Below are positions 8,502-19,069 of a stretch of 64,000 bases of DNA, in pieces; position 1 is the first letter of the stretch; each line of letters starts with the position of its first letter. The DNA is taken from NCBI RefSeq assembly GCF_001746415.1, contig NZ_MEHJ01000001.1:2563001-2627000 (forward strand). The letters run 5' to 3'. Origin of the DNA: Streptomyces agglomeratus. GTDB lineage: Bacteria; Actinomycetota; Actinomycetes; Streptomycetales; Streptomycetaceae. The position numbers and the translations under genes are program-made. The notes under the pieces were generated by a model. That model was not told where the DNA came from. It was given only the letters and a program-made list of their open reading frames with translations, and did not search any database.

Positions 8502-10721
8502 TCATGGCACGAGCTGCTGGGACTCCTTCGACCCGCCCGTGCGCTGGGCCTCGATCCTGTCGTGCGCCGTGAGCGTTTCGGCGGGTTCGATGCTGATCCG
8601 CGGCAGCCACCGGTCGAGGCTGCGCGGCAGCCACCAGTTCGCGCCGCCCAGCATGTGCATCAGGGCGGGCACCAGGAGCGTACGGAGGACGAACGCGTCC
8701 AGGGCCACGGCCGCCGCGAGGGCGATGCCGAACATCGCGATCACCCGGTCGCCGCTGAGGACGAACGCCAGGAAGACCGAGATCATGATCACTGCCGCGG
8801 AATTGATCACGCGGCTGGTCTCGGCCAGGCCGACCCGCACCGCCCGCCGGTTGTCGCCGGTCTCCAGCCACTCCTCGTACATCCGGCTGACCAGGAAGAC
8901 CTGGTAGTCCATCGAGAGTCCGAAGAGCACCGAGACCATGATCACCGGCAGGAACGGTTCGATCGGTCCCGCGCTGCCGAGCCCCAGCAGCTCGCTGCCC
9001 CAGCCCCACTGGAAGACGGCCACGACGACGCCGAAGGAAGAGGCGACGGCGAGCACGTTCATCAGCGCGGCCTTGAGCGGGATGCCGACGCTGCGGAAGG
9101 CGAGCAGCAGCAGGACGCAGCCCAGCGCGATCACGACGCCCACGAAGAGCGGCAGCTTGTCGACGATGACCTCGGCGAAGTCGTCGTAACCCGCGGTGAT
9201 CCCGCCGACGTACACCTCCAGCGTCGTCCCCTGCTCGGCCTGCGGCAGCACGTCCTCGCGCAGGCGGTCGACGAGGTCGCTGGTGTCCTGCGACTGCGGC
9301 GACGACTGCGGTACGACGGTGAGCGCGGCCGTGTCGCCGTCCGCGCTGTACGCCACCGGGCCGACGGCGGCGACACCGTCGGCGCCGCGCACGGTGCCGG
9401 CGAGGGCGTCCATGGCGGCCCGGTCGTCGGCGCCGTGGACCTCGGCGACGAGAGTCAGCGGGCCGTTGGTGCCGGGGCCGAAGCCGTCGGCGACCAGGTC
9501 GTACGCCGAGCGGGTCGTGGAGGACGCCGGGTTGTTGCCCTGGTCGGACGTGCCCAGGTGCAGCCCGAGGGTGGGCAGGGCGAGGACCACCATGACGACG
9601 GCGGCGACGGCTCCGAGCAGCTTGGGGTGGCGCTCGACGAAGGCGGACCAGCGGGCGGCGAACCCGGTGGGCAGCTCCGGCTGCGGTCCGTGCTCGGCGA
9701 GCTGCCTGCGCTCGCGTCGGCTGAGCGCCCGCATGCCGATGAGGGAGAGCAGGGCGGGCAGCAGGGTCACCGACGCGGCGACGGTGAGGACGACGGTCAG
9801 CGACGCGGCGATCGCGACACCGTTGAGGAAGGACAGGCGCAGTATCAGCATGCCCAGCAGGGCGATGCAGACCGTGGCGCCCGCGAACACGACCGCGCGG
9901 CCGGTGGTGGTGACCGCGTTCGCCGCCGACTCGGCGACGGACAGACCGCTGCGCAGGCCCTTGCGGTGGCGGGTGACGATGAACAGGGCGTAGTCGATGC
10001 CCACGCCGAGCCCGACCAGCATGCCGAGCATCGGCGCGAAGTCGGCGACCGTCATGACGTGGCCGAGCAGCACGGTGCCCGCGTACGCCGTGCCTACGCT
10101 GACCAGGGCGGTCGCGATGGGCAGCAGGCTGGCCGCGAGCGAGCCGAAGGCGACGAAGAGCACGACGGCCGCGACCACGACTCCCACGAGTTCGCTGAGG
10201 TGGGACGTGGGGGCTTCCGTGAGCGCCACGGCGCTGCCGCCGAGCTCCACCTGGAGCTGGTCGCTCTCCGCGCTCTTGGCGGTCTTCACGAGGGCCTCGG
10301 CCTGCGGCTGGAGGACGTCGTCGGACTGCGCGTCGAAGGTGACGGTGGCGTAGGCGGTGTGCCCGTCCTTGCTGATCTGCGCGGCGCCCTCGCGGTCGTA
10401 CGGGCTGACGACGCCCACCACGCCCGGGAGGTCCTCGACGGCTTCGAGCGTGCGCGTCATGGACTGCTCGACCCCGGCGGCCTGGACGGTGGTGCGGCCC
10501 GCCGTGTGCCAGACGATCGTGTTGCTGTCGCCTCCCCGGCCGTCGAATCCGGCGTCGAGGAGGGCGGTCGCGCGCCCCGACTCGGTACCGGGGACCTCGT
10601 AGTCGTTGGAGTACGCCGAACCGGCGACTCCGGCGGCTCCGGCCACCGCGCCGAGCGCGAGGAGCCAGAGGAGGACTGAGGCGAGACGGTGCTTGACGCA
10701 CCACCGGGCGATAGCTGCCAA
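8502..10721 (-). CDS. MMPL/RND-family transporter
   Basis: A 739-residue inner-membrane transporter with the duplicated RND layout: one N-terminal helix, a periplasmic-side loop, a block of about five or six helices, then a second loop and block. Family signatures are FAPMLGMLVGLGVGIDYALF and, in the second half, SVLFGLSMDYQVFLVSRMYEE. Actinobacterial MMPL proteins export lipids or drugs; substrate unknown. The start is TTG with AGGGAG 9 bases upstream. It stands alone and is not next to a fatty-acid or polyketide gene that would hint at cargo. Confidence 0.92.
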   Translation of the reverse strand: MAAIARWCVKHRLASVLLWLLALGAVAGAAGVAGSAYSNDYEVPGTESGRATALLDAGFDGRGGDSNTIVWHTAGRTTVQAAGVEQSMTRTLEAVEDLPGVVGVVSPYDREGAAQISKDGHTAYATVTFDAQSDDVLQPQAEALVKTAKSAESDQLQVELGGSAVALTEAPTSHLSELVGVVVAAVVLFVAFGSLAASLLPIATALVSVGTAYAGTVLLGHVMTVADFAPMLGMLVGLGVGIDYALFIVTRHRKGLRSGLSVAESAANAVTTTGRAVVFAGATVCIALLGMLILRLSFLNGVAIAASLTVVLTVAASVTLLPALLSLIGMRALSRRERRQLAEHGPQPELPTGFAARWSAFVERHPKLLGAVAAVVMVVLALPTLGLHLGTSDQGNNPASSTTRSAYDLVADGFGPGTNGPLTLVAEVHGADDRAAMDALAGTVRGADGVAAVGPVAYSADGDTAALTVVPQSSPQSQDTSDLVDRLREDVLPQAEQGTTLEVYVGGITAGYDDFAEVIVDKLPLFVGVVIALGCVLLLLAFRSVGIPLKAALMNVLAVASSFGVVVAVFQWGWGSELLGLGSAGPIEPFLPVIMVSVLFGLSMDYQVFLVSRMYEEWLETGDNRRAVRVGLAETSRVINSAAVIMISVFLAFVLSGDRVIAMFGIALAAAVALDAFVLRTLLVPALMHMLGGANWWLPRSLDRWLPRISIEPAETLTAHDRIEAQRTGGSKESQQLVP

Positions 10722-10852
10722 CGGACTTGCTCCCTGGGTGGTTCGTGGATCTTTACCGGGAACAAACCCGCAAAGAACTCAGGACCTACGCTCAGCAACT
10801 TTGACAGCTAAACGTGATCCTTTGTCCCTTTCGTGCGCATCGTCACAGGAGT

Positions 10853-10888
10853 CGCGGGAGCCGGGGGCGCAGCTCCCGGGCTCCCGCG
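10853..10888 (-). terminator. Hairpin after phospholipase C
   Basis: Ten-base perfect arms CGCGGGAGCC and GGCTCCCGCG lie just beyond the stop of the leftward phospholipase gene. Confidence 0.6.
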
Positions 10889-10902
10889 TACTGCCCGGCC
10901 TG

Positions 10903-13002
10903 TCAGCCTGAGACGCTCGCGCGCCCGTTCTCAATGTGCCCCATGAGGCGCCTACGGAAAGCGCCGTCACCCGTAACGGTGATCGCCAAGTCGTACCACC
11001 CGTGCGCGTCCGCGGCGGAGTGCACCACCGTGCGGCTGCGGCCGGGTCTCACGGTGATCTCGCGCGGCCGCCCCTCGTCGAGGTCGGCCTCGTCGGCGTA
11101 CGCGAGGGTGCGTACGGCGAAGGTCAGCGGCTCCTTCCCCCGGTTGACCAGGGTGAGGTGCAGGTCACGGTCGCGTACGTCGAGGTACGACGAGACCTCG
11201 GCGACACCCGTCTTCGTACCGGCGAACTCGCGGCGGAAGCCGTTCGGACCGGTGATCGTGAAGCGGTAGGCGTCACGCGTAAGGGGTACGGCCCATTGCG
11301 CCCTGCCCCTTACATCCCGGTGCTGCGGAAGGGCGAACTCACCCGCGTAGGGGTAGAGGGCGAAGTGCGCGCTCGCGCGGCCCGTATTGCTCAGCTGGAC
11401 CCGGAAGACGCCGCCCTCCACCCTGCCGTGGGCGTCCGGCTGGTACGGCAGCGGGCGCGCGGGCCGTGTCCCCTCCTCCTGTACGGGCATGTGCTGCTCC
11501 AGCGGCGGGACGGGCCGCCAGCGCCCCGTGAAGGGCGGTATCGCGCCCGGCTGCTCGACGGGAGGCCGCCGGCGCCCGCGCCTGAAGTCGAACGCGGAGG
11601 TCAGGTCGCCCGCGACCGCGCGCCGCCAGGGGGTGATGTTGGGCTCCTCGATGCCCGTCCACCGCTCCAGGAACCGGATCACGGAGGTGTGGTCGAAGAC
11701 CTCGGAGCACACGTACCCGCCGACCGTCCACGGCGAGACCACCAGCATCGGGACCCTGATGCCCAGCCCTGTCGGCCGCCCCTGGTACCGCTCGTCGGTG
11801 TTGTCGGCGGGCGGCACGGGCGGCGGCACGTGATCGAAGAAGCCGTCGTTCTCGTCGTAGTTGATCAGTACGACGGTGTGCCGCCAGACGTCCGGGTGTG
11901 AGCCGAGCGCGTCGAGCACCTTGTAGACGAGCGAGGCACTGGCGATCGGGGACGACGAGCCGGGGTGCTCGGAGTCGACCGCCGAGGGCACCAGGTACGA
12001 CACCTCGGGCAGCTTCCCGGCCGCCACGTCGGCCCGGAAGTCGTCGGCGAGCCCACCGGTCTCCACACGCCTCAGCCCGCGCTCGAAGAGGGAGCGCTCG
12101 GCGGCCGTCAGCGTGGCCACGCCCTCCTCCAGCGCGGCGAGCAGCCGCTCGCGCTCGGCGGCGTCGGCCGTCTCCCGCACCTTGGCGTAGAACGCCTCCA
12201 TGTACGTGAAGCCGCCGGGTGCCTTCGCGAGCGCCTTGCGGGCGATCGTCTTGAAGGCGGTGAAGAACTCGATGTTGTTGTCGGTGAAGTTCTCCCACTC
12301 CTGGTACGTCTTCCAGGACCGGCCCGCCTTCTCCAGCCGCTCGGCGTACGTCGGCCACGGGTAGCCGGGGTGGGTGCCCTCGGCGTACGCGGCGTTGGTG
12401 ACGGCGCGGCTGCCGTCGGCCTCGTGGCCGGTCCAGCCGCTCCACAGGTGGTTGCGGTTCGGGCTCGTCGACGTATGGATCGAGGAGTGGTAGGCGTCGC
12501 AGATGGTGAAGGTGTCCGCGAGCTCGTAGTGCAGCGGCAGGTCGCGGCGGTCGTAGTACGCCATGGTGGCGGCGGTCTTGGCCGAAACCCAGCCGTCCAT
12601 CCAGCCCTGGTTCCACGCCCTGGCGCCGCCGCCCCACGAGTGGTCGAGGTCGCCGATGTACTGGAGGTCCTTCTGCTGCGCCTCGGCCGCGCCCCGTACC
12701 GGGAAGGGCAGGACGGAGCGCAGCGGGCCGGGCTGCTCGAAGACCGGCTTGCCGGACGGCAGCTCCACGGCGTTGCGGTCACCGAAGCCGCGTACACCGC
12801 GCAGGGTGCCGAAGTAGTGGTCGAAGGATCGGTTCTCCTGCATGAGGACGACGACGTGCCTGACCGCCGCGAGCCCGCCCGAGGGCGGTTCGGCGGCGAT
12901 CGCCGCCTGCAACGAGGGCGGCAGCAGCGATCCGGCCGCGGCGGCGCCGAGGGCGCCTCCGCCCAGCGCGAGCATCCTTCTGCGCGAAATCTCCGGTGAC
13001 AC
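10903..13002 (-). CDS. plcC: Secreted phosphocholine-specific phospholipase C
   Basis: A 699-residue Tat-exported enzyme. The N-terminus carries SRRRMLALGGG, a twin-arginine signal. The phosphoesterase domain has MQENRSFDHYFGTLRGVRGF near the start and NYDENDGFFDHVPPP about midway, both hallmarks of the acid-phosphatase-like PLC family. Two short C-terminal beta domains follow. It would hydrolyse phosphatidylcholine or sphingomyelin outside the cell and release phosphocholine. GTG at 13002 is chosen because GGGAGG lies 7 bases upstream; the longer open frame lacks a site. In streptomycetes such genes are often phosphate-controlled, but no clear PHO box was identified. Confidence 0.92.
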   Translation of the reverse strand: MSPEISRRRMLALGGGALGAAAAGSLLPPSLQAAIAAEPPSGGLAAVRHVVVLMQENRSFDHYFGTLRGVRGFGDRNAVELPSGKPVFEQPGPLRSVLPFPVRGAAEAQQKDLQYIGDLDHSWGGGARAWNQGWMDGWVSAKTAATMAYYDRRDLPLHYELADTFTICDAYHSSIHTSTSPNRNHLWSGWTGHEADGSRAVTNAAYAEGTHPGYPWPTYAERLEKAGRSWKTYQEWENFTDNNIEFFTAFKTIARKALAKAPGGFTYMEAFYAKVRETADAAERERLLAALEEGVATLTAAERSLFERGLRRVETGGLADDFRADVAAGKLPEVSYLVPSAVDSEHPGSSSPIASASLVYKVLDALGSHPDVWRHTVVLINYDENDGFFDHVPPPVPPADNTDERYQGRPTGLGIRVPMLVVSPWTVGGYVCSEVFDHTSVIRFLERWTGIEEPNITPWRRAVAGDLTSAFDFRRGRRRPPVEQPGAIPPFTGRWRPVPPLEQHMPVQEEGTRPARPLPYQPDAHGRVEGGVFRVQLSNTGRASAHFALYPYAGEFALPQHRDVRGRAQWAVPLTRDAYRFTITGPNGFRREFAGTKTGVAEVSSYLDVRDRDLHLTLVNRGKEPLTFAVRTLAYADEADLDEGRPREITVRPGRSRTVVHSAADAHGWYDLAITVTGDGAFRRRLMGHIENGRASVSG

Positions 13003-13184
13003 GCTCGACCTCCCAGTCGACAGCCAATGGTCCACTTGCGATCCATTGAGTGGTACGCCTGGGACGGTAGTGAGGCCGGGTGGCGACGAGAAGACCCGGT
13101 GACGACTCCGGCGTGAACGTCCAAGACAAGGCGCCAGAAGTCCAAGCGTCATCCGGCCACGCGCGAGCGGCCCCCGCACGCCGG

Positions 13185-13222
13185 AGGGGCGGCGCCCCGG
13201 AAGGTTCCGGTGCGCCGCCCCT
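13185..13222 (-). terminator. Terminator of the gat operon
   Basis: Eleven-base perfect outer arms (AGGGGCGGCGC and its complement) enclose a second short CCGGAA/TTCCGG stem. It lies 24 bases beyond the gatB stop. Confidence 0.7.
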
Positions 13223-13245
13223 CGGGCGTATCGGGCGTACGGGCG

Positions 13246-14757
13246 TCAGCCCTCGCTCACGCCCAGCTTCTCCAGGATCAGCTCGCGCACACGCGCCGCG
13301 TCGGCCTGGCCGCGCGTGGCCTTCATGACCGCGCCGACCAGCGCGCCGGCCGCGGCGACCTTGCCACTGCGGATCTTGTCCGCGATGCCGGCGTTGGCGG
13401 CGATGGCCTCGTCGACGGCCGTGGACAGCGCGCCCTCGTCGGAGACGACCTTCAGGCCGCGCTTCTCGACGACGTCGTCCGGGCCGCCCTCGCCCGCGAG
13501 GACGCCCTCGATGACCTGGCGGGCCAGCTTGTCGTTGAGCGAGCCCTCCTTCACCAGGGCGGTGACGCGGGCGACCTGCTCGGGCGTGATCGGCAGCGAC
13601 GCGAGGTCGCGGCCGGACTCGTTGGCGTTGCGGGCCAGCTCACCCATCCACCACTTGCGCGCCGAAGCGGCGTCCGCGCCCGCCTCGATCGTGGCGACGA
13701 TCGGGTCGATCGCACCGGCGTTCAGGATCGACTGCATGTCGTGCTCGGTGACACCCCACTCCTCGCGGAGGCGGTTGCGGCGCACCCGCGGCAGCTCGGG
13801 CAGCCCCTTGCGGAGCTCCTCGACCCACTCGCGCGCGGGGGCCACGGGCACCAGGTCGGGCTCCGGGAAGTACCGGTAGTCCTCGGCGTTGTCCTTGATG
13901 CGGCCGGCCGTGGTGGAGCCGTCCTCCTCGTGGAAGTGCCGGGTCTCCTGCACGATCGTGCCGCCGGACGAGAGCACCGCGGCGTGCCGCTGGATCTCGT
14001 AGCGGGCGGCGCGCTCGACCGAGCGCAGCGAGTTGACGTTCTTCGTCTCGGAGCGCGTACCGAACTCCTCACGGCCGTGCGGCCGCAGCGAGAGGTTCAC
14101 GTCGCAGCGCATCTGGCCCTGCTCCATGCGCGCCTCGGAGACGCCGAGCGCCTTGATGAGCTCGCGCAGTTCGGCGACGTACGCCTTCGCGACCTCGGGA
14201 GCGCGCGTGCCCGCGCCCTCGATCGGCTTGGTGACGATCTCGATGAGCGGGATGCCTGCGCGGTTGTAGTCCAGCAGGGAGTGGGACGCGCCGTGGATAC
14301 GGCCGGTGGCGCCGCCGACGTGCAGCGACTTGCCGGTGTCCTCCTCCATGTGGGCGCGCTCGATCTGCACGCGGAAGATCTCGCCGTCCTCCAGCTGGAC
14401 GTCCAGATAGCCGTTGAAGGCGATCGGCTCGTCGTACTGGGAGGTCTGGAAGTTCTTCGGCATGTCCGGATAGAAGTAGTTCTTCCGGGCGAAGCGGCAC
14501 CACTCGGCGATCTCGCAGTTGAGCGCGAGGCCGATCTTGACGGCCGACTCGACGCCGATCGCGTTGACGACCGGGAGCGAGCCGGGCAGCCCCAGGCAGG
14601 TGGGGCAGGTCTGGCTGTTGGCGTCCTGCTTCAGCTCCGTGGAGCAGCCGCAGAACATCTTCGTCTTTGTGCCAAGCTCGACATGGACCTCCAGGCCCAT
14701 GACGGGGTCGTAGGACGCGAGCGCGTCCTCGTACGACACCAGTTCAGTGACGGTCAC
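13246..14757 (-). CDS. gatB: Asp-tRNA(Asn)/Glu-tRNA(Gln) amidotransferase subunit B
   Basis: A 503-residue subunit that binds and phosphorylates the misacylated tRNA before amidation. The GatB core is clear: [19 protein letters not shown], then [13 protein letters not shown] (zinc-site cysteines), [15 protein letters not shown] and MRCDVNLS, followed by a C-terminal YqeY-like helical tail ([19 protein letters not shown]). The GTG start has GAGAGGG just upstream. It is the last gene of the gatC-gatA-small ORF-gatB order, and the gene set means this organism makes Gln-tRNA (and perhaps Asn-tRNA) indirectly. Confidence 0.97.
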   Translation of the reverse strand: MTVTELVSYEDALASYDPVMGLEVHVELGTKTKMFCGCSTELKQDANSQTCPTCLGLPGSLPVVNAIGVESAVKIGLALNCEIAEWCRFARKNYFYPDMPKNFQTSQYDEPIAFNGYLDVQLEDGEIFRVQIERAHMEEDTGKSLHVGGATGRIHGASHSLLDYNRAGIPLIEIVTKPIEGAGTRAPEVAKAYVAELRELIKALGVSEARMEQGQMRCDVNLSLRPHGREEFGTRSETKNVNSLRSVERAARYEIQRHAAVLSSGGTIVQETRHFHEEDGSTTAGRIKDNAEDYRYFPEPDLVPVAPAREWVEELRKGLPELPRVRRNRLREEWGVTEHDMQSILNAGAIDPIVATIEAGADAASARKWWMGELARNANESGRDLASLPITPEQVARVTALVKEGSLNDKLARQVIEGVLAGEGGPDDVVEKRGLKVVSDEGALSTAVDEAIAANAGIADKIRSGKVAAAGALVGAVMKATRGQADAARVRELILEKLGVSEG

Positions 14758-14773
14758 GGTGAAACTTTCCCTC

Positions 14774-15016
14774 TCAGCCCAGCAGGACGTCGTCGTCGCC
14801 GAGCTTCTTCAGCTCGCGGTAGAGCAGAGCGAGGCCGGTGACGATGGCGGCGGCGGAGACAGCGGCGTCGACGAGACGCAGCGTGTCGTTGTCCTTGCGG
14901 GCCATACGGGCCTGCTTGACGACGCTGATCGCGCCGAAGGCGGTGGAGCCGATCGACAGGTACGTACCGGCCTTGGAATTCTTGAATCCCTTGGCCTTGA
15001 TGGGCATGGGGCTCAC
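14774..15016 (-). CDS. Small conserved membrane-associated protein between gatA and gatB
   Basis: An 80-residue protein whose GTG start overlaps the gatA stop (GTGA), so it is translationally coupled to gatA; ATG at 15007 is an alternative. It has two moderately hydrophobic stretches ([16 protein letters not shown] and [19 protein letters not shown]) and a basic link between them. I recall an equivalent gene at this position in S. coelicolor, which suggests conservation rather than a chance frame. Function is unknown; coupling hints at a role with the amidotransferase or the membrane. Confidence 0.75.
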   Translation of the reverse strand: MSPMPIKAKGFKNSKAGTYLSIGSTAFGAISVVKQARMARKDNDTLRLVDAAVSAAAIVTGLALLYRELKKLGDDDVLLG

Positions 15017-16512
15017 AGCGACGGTGCCTCCTCAAGCAGCGGGTGGCCCCACTTTTCCACGAAGGCTGCCTCTACGGCGGCGCCGACCTTGTAAAGACGG
15101 TCGTCCTTCATGGCGGGGGCGATGATCTGGAGACCGACCGGCATGCCGTCCTCGGGCGCCAGGCCGCAGGGCAGCGACATGGCGGCGTTGCCGGCCAGGT
15201 TGGTCGGGATCGTGCACAGGTCCGCGAGGTACATCGCCATCGGGTCGTCGGCGCGCTCGCCGATCGGGAAGGCGGTGGTGGGCGTCGTCGGCGAGACGAT
15301 CACGTCGACCTTCTCGAACGCCTTCTCGAAGTCCTGCGTGATGAGCGTACGGACCTTCTGCGCCGAGCCGTAGTACGCGTCGTAGTAGCCGGAACTGAGC
15401 GCGTACGTACCGAGGATGATGCGGCGCTTGACCTCGTCGCCGAAGCCGGCCTCACGGGTGAGGGCGGTGACCTCCTCGGCGGACTTCGTGCCGTCGTCGC
15501 CGACCCGCAGGCCGTAGCGCATGGCGTCGAAGCGGGCCAGGTTGGAGGAGCACTCCGACGGGGCGATGAGGTAGTACGCGGACAGCGCCAGGTCGAAGGA
15601 CGGGCAGTCCAGCTCGACGATCTCGGCGCCCAGTCCGCGCATCAGCTCGACGGACTCGTCGAAGCGCTGGAGGACACCGGCCTGGTAGCCCTCGCCGCGG
15701 AACTGCTTGACGACGCCGACGCGCATGCCGGCGACCGAGCCGTTGCGGGCGGCCTCGACGACCGGCGGGACCGGGGCGTCGATGGAGGTCGAGTCGAGCG
15801 GGTCGTGGCCGGCGATGACCTCGTGCAGGAGCGCGGCGTCCAGGACCGTACGGGCGCAGGGGCCGCCCTGGTCGAGGGAGGACGAGAAGGCGACCATGCC
15901 GTAGCGGGAGACGCCGCCGTACGTCGGCTTGACGCCGACGGTGCCGGTGACGGCGGCGGGCTGGCGGATGGAGCCGCCGGTGTCCGTGCCGATCGCGAGC
16001 GGCGCCTCGAACGACGCGAGGGCGGCGGAGGAGCCGCCTCCGGAGCCGCCGGGGATCTTCGTCAGGTCCCAGGGGTTGCCGGTGGGGCCGTACGCGCTGT
16101 TCTCGGTGGAGGACCCCATGGCGAACTCGTCCATGTTGGTCTTGCCGAGGATGACGACGTCGGCCGCCTTGAGCTTCTTGGTCAGCGTCGCGTCGTACGG
16201 CGGGATCCAGCCTTCGAGGATCTTCGAACCGACGGTGGTCGGGATGCCCTCGGTGGTGAAGATGTCCTTCAGCGCGAGCGGGACGCCGGCCAGCGGGCCG
16301 AGCTTCTCGCCGTTCGCCCGCTTCGCGTCCACGGCGCGAGCCTGGGCCAGCGCACCCTCACGGTCGACGTACAGGAAGGCGTGCACCTTCTCGTCGACGG
16401 CGTCGATCCGGGCCAGGTGGGCCTCGGTGACCTCGACGGCCGTGAGCTCGCCCGAAGCGATCTTCGCGGCGGTCTCGGCGGCGGTGAGCTTGATGATGTG
16501 CGTGTCGGTCAT
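15013..16512 (-). CDS. gatA: Asp-tRNA(Asn)/Glu-tRNA(Gln) amidotransferase subunit A
   Basis: A 499-residue amidase-signature enzyme that releases ammonia from glutamine for GatB. The Ser-cisSer-Lys triad is visible: Lys in [10 protein letters not shown], the cis-Ser region [12 protein letters not shown], and the nucleophile Ser in [12 protein letters not shown]. Length is typical. It starts six bases after gatC ends and overlaps the next small gene by four bases, so gatC, gatA, the small ORF and gatB form one transcript. Confidence 0.97.
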   Translation of the reverse strand: MTDTHIIKLTAAETAAKIASGELTAVEVTEAHLARIDAVDEKVHAFLYVDREGALAQARAVDAKRANGEKLGPLAGVPLALKDIFTTEGIPTTVGSKILEGWIPPYDATLTKKLKAADVVILGKTNMDEFAMGSSTENSAYGPTGNPWDLTKIPGGSGGGSSAALASFEAPLAIGTDTGGSIRQPAAVTGTVGVKPTYGGVSRYGMVAFSSSLDQGGPCARTVLDAALLHEVIAGHDPLDSTSIDAPVPPVVEAARNGSVAGMRVGVVKQFRGEGYQAGVLQRFDESVELMRGLGAEIVELDCPSFDLALSAYYLIAPSECSSNLARFDAMRYGLRVGDDGTKSAEEVTALTREAGFGDEVKRRIILGTYALSSGYYDAYYGSAQKVRTLITQDFEKAFEKVDVIVSPTTPTTAFPIGERADDPMAMYLADLCTIPTNLAGNAAMSLPCGLAPEDGMPVGLQIIAPAMKDDRLYKVGAAVEAAFVEKWGHPLLEEAPSL

Positions 16513-16517
16513 GGTGT

Positions 16518-16814
16518 TTAGTCCTCCCCCAGGATCTGCGGCACCTTGAAACGCTGCTGCTCCTGGGCGGGGGCGCCGGAGAGGGCCTGCTCCGGGGTGA
16601 GCGACGGACGGACCTCGTCCGCGCGCATGACGTTCGTCAGCGGCAGCGGGTGGGAGGTCGGCGGTACGTCTTGGTCGGCGACCTCGGAGACGCGGGCGAC
16701 CGCGCCGATGATGTCGTCGAGCTGACCGGCGAAGTGATCGAGCTCTTCGCCCTTCAGCTCCAGACGCGCCAGCCGTGCGAGGTGGGCGACCTCCTCGCGC
16801 GTGATGCCAGGCAT
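16518..16814 (-). CDS. gatC: Asp-tRNA(Asn)/Glu-tRNA(Gln) amidotransferase subunit C
   Basis: A 98-residue stabilising subunit of GatCAB, beginning [20 protein letters not shown], the classical GatC N-terminus. The conserved [17 protein letters not shown] segment wraps GatA in known structures. It is the first gene of the gat operon. The 119-base gap to the upstream GGDEF-EAL gene probably contains the promoter. Confidence 0.96.
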   Translation of the reverse strand: MPGITREEVAHLARLARLELKGEELDHFAGQLDDIIGAVARVSEVADQDVPPTSHPLPLTNVMRADEVRPSLTPEQALSGAPAQEQQRFKVPQILGED

Positions 16815-16933
16815 GCAGCGATCCTCAGGGGTGAGTGTGTGGATTTTGGCCCAATCCTATGGGGCCGGGCCCCCTGGCCACGAAACGGATTCCCCGCGGG
16901 CTGCTTCCTATGCTCTTCGGCTGCTCTTCGGCG

Positions 16934-19069
16934 CTACTTCACCGGCTGGCCGGACGGCGACGGGGACTGGCGCTGCGCCTCCTCCAGGGCCGCCGCCGCG
17001 GCCACCCGGTCCAGGTCGACCTGGCGGTGCCAGCCCCGCTCGCCCCGGGCCAGGAGCCACGCCGTCGCCTCGTCCGGGGGCATGGCGGCCGCCACCAGCC
17101 AGCCCTGGACCGCGTCGCAGCCCAGGTCCCGCAGGCGCTCCCACGTCTCGTCGTCCTCTACGCCCTCGGCCACCACCAGCAGGCCGAGCGAGTGGGCGAG
17201 GTCGACGGTGCAGCGGACGATCTCGGCGTCCTCGTTGTCGACGGCCAGCCGCGCCACGAACGACCGGTCGATCTTGAGCTCGCTGACCGGCAGCCGGCGC
17301 AGATGGACGAGGGACGAGTAACCCGTGCCGAAGTCGTCCAGGGACATCTTCACGCCGTGCCCGGTCAGCCCGGCCAGCGTGTCCGCCGCCCGCTGCGGGT
17401 CCTCCAGCAGCACGTGCTCCGTTATTTCGAGTTGCAGGGACCCCGCGGGGACACCGTGCCTGGCCAGCCGCGCGGCCACCGCGCCCGCGAAGCCCGGCGT
17501 GTGCACGTCGCGCGGTGACACGTTCACCGCCACCGGGGTGTTCAGCCCCTGCGCCCGCCAGCGCGCGACCTGCGCGAGCGCGGTCTCCAGTACGTACTCC
17601 GTCAGATGGGGCATCAGCCCCGACGACTCCGCGATGGCGATGAACTCGTCCGGGGGAACCCGCCCGCGCTCCGGGTGCACCCACCGGACCAGCGCTTCGA
17701 GCCCCGCCACGTGGCCGTCGAACCCGACCTTCGGCTGGTAGTGCAGCTCGACCTCGCCCGCGTCCAGCGCGCGCCGCAGGTCGCCCAGCAGGCCGAGCCG
17801 GTCCGGGGTGTTGCTGTCGCGCTTGGACTCGTAGACCTCCACGCCGGTACGGTCGCGCTTGGCCTGGTACATCGCCACGTCCGCGCGCCGCAGCAGCCCT
17901 TCCGCGTCCAGCGCGTGGTCGGGGAAGACCGCGACGCCCGCGCTGGCCTCCAGAACGAGCGTCAGGCCGTCCAGATCGAGGGGCGAGGAGAGTGCGGCCA
18001 CCAGATGCCTCGCGACGCGCTGCGCGCTGGTCGTCGAGTCCGCCGTCGGCAGCAGCACCGCGAACTCGTCCCCGCCCAGCCGCGCGGCCTCCGCCCCGCG
18101 CGGCAGCGCCAGGCGCAGCCGGTCGGCTATCTGGAGCAGCAGCCGGTCGCCCGCGAGGTGCCCGAGCGTGTCGTTGACCGCCCTGAAGCGGTCGAGGTCT
18201 ATCAGTACGAGGGCGGACCTCGTCCCCACGCTCTCGGCCTCTTCGAGGACGGGGCGGGCCCGCTGGAGCAGCCAGTGCCGGTTCGGCAGCCCGGTCAGCG
18301 GGTCCCGCAGCTGCTCCTCGGCCCGGGCCCTGGCGATCCACAGCGTGGAGTCCAGCGCTATCAGCGGTACGGCGAACAGCGGCAGCAGGACGGGCAGCGC
18401 CACCGCGACCACGCAGATCAGCGGTGCGATGCCGAGCAGCGCGACCGCGACGAGTCCCTGCCGGTACAGGGCCGTCCTGGCGACGGACGGCAGCCGTCCC
18501 CGGCGCGGCGCCAGCGCGTACCAGAGCAGCAGCCGGGTGAGGGCGAGGTACGCGGTGGCGGCCAGCACGACCTCCGGGACCGTCTCCAGCCCCCACTCCA
18601 GCGGATTCCAGGGCTTCTCGACGGTCGGTACGTCGCCGAACACGGCCAGCACCAGCGCGGCGATGCCGATCCCGAGTATGTCGACGGCGCCGTGCAGCAG
18701 CCCCTGTTTCCAGCGGTGCCGGCGGGCCACGCCGACCAGGACCACGACGGCCAGGCTGACCAGACCGGCGGGCACCCAGCCGAACAGCAGCAGGACGGCC
18801 AGGGTGAGCGCGGCGCCCGATCCCGTGCCGCCCCACCACCGGTCGCGGCCGAGTGCGACCAGGTGGCCGACGATGACTCCGGTGAGGACCGCGAGGGACC
18901 AGCCGACCGTGCCGTCGGGGAACAGGGCGCGGTCCCCGGTCACGGCGCCGAAGATGCCGGTGGCCAGGACAAGGGCGGCCAGTGTCACGATGGCGGCGGG
19001 CAGCGCCCTGGGGGTGCCCGCCCACCGCCGCAGCCGTGAGGCCGGGTCGGCACTCTCGGTCGGTTTCAT
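16934..19069 (-). CDS. rmdB: Membrane GGDEF-EAL cyclic-di-GMP enzyme (RmdB-like)
   Basis: A 711-residue protein with several N-terminal membrane helices in the first 250 residues, then a GGDEF domain (LIDLDRFRAVNDTLGH, RLGGDEFAVLLP) and an EAL domain (LEALVRWVHPE, NVSPRDVH, SLDDFGTGYSS, LKIDRSFVARL). Both signature motifs are intact, including DDFGTGYSS of active phosphodiesterases. S. coelicolor RmdB (SCO5495), at the same position next to gat and lig, degrades cyclic-di-GMP and affects development; the name is given on synteny and architecture. ATG at 19069 is supported by GAGAGGGA; a longer frame is not. Confidence 0.85.
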   Translation of the reverse strand: MKPTESADPASRLRRWAGTPRALPAAIVTLAALVLATGIFGAVTGDRALFPDGTVGWSLAVLTGVIVGHLVALGRDRWWGGTGSGAALTLAVLLLFGWVPAGLVSLAVVVLVGVARRHRWKQGLLHGAVDILGIGIAALVLAVFGDVPTVEKPWNPLEWGLETVPEVVLAATAYLALTRLLLWYALAPRRGRLPSVARTALYRQGLVAVALLGIAPLICVVAVALPVLLPLFAVPLIALDSTLWIARARAEEQLRDPLTGLPNRHWLLQRARPVLEEAESVGTRSALVLIDLDRFRAVNDTLGHLAGDRLLLQIADRLRLALPRGAEAARLGGDEFAVLLPTADSTTSAQRVARHLVAALSSPLDLDGLTLVLEASAGVAVFPDHALDAEGLLRRADVAMYQAKRDRTGVEVYESKRDSNTPDRLGLLGDLRRALDAGEVELHYQPKVGFDGHVAGLEALVRWVHPERGRVPPDEFIAIAESSGLMPHLTEYVLETALAQVARWRAQGLNTPVAVNVSPRDVHTPGFAGAVAARLARHGVPAGSLQLEITEHVLLEDPQRAADTLAGLTGHGVKMSLDDFGTGYSSLVHLRRLPVSELKIDRSFVARLAVDNEDAEIVRCTVDLAHSLGLLVVAEGVEDDETWERLRDLGCDAVQGWLVAAAMPPDEATAWLLARGERGWHRQVDLDRVAAAAALEEAQRQSPSPSGQPVK

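Noticed and set aside
7704..10679. 991-codon plus-strand open frame
   Set aside because: Antisense to the MMPL and membrane protein genes; low-complexity His/Asp/Arg content.
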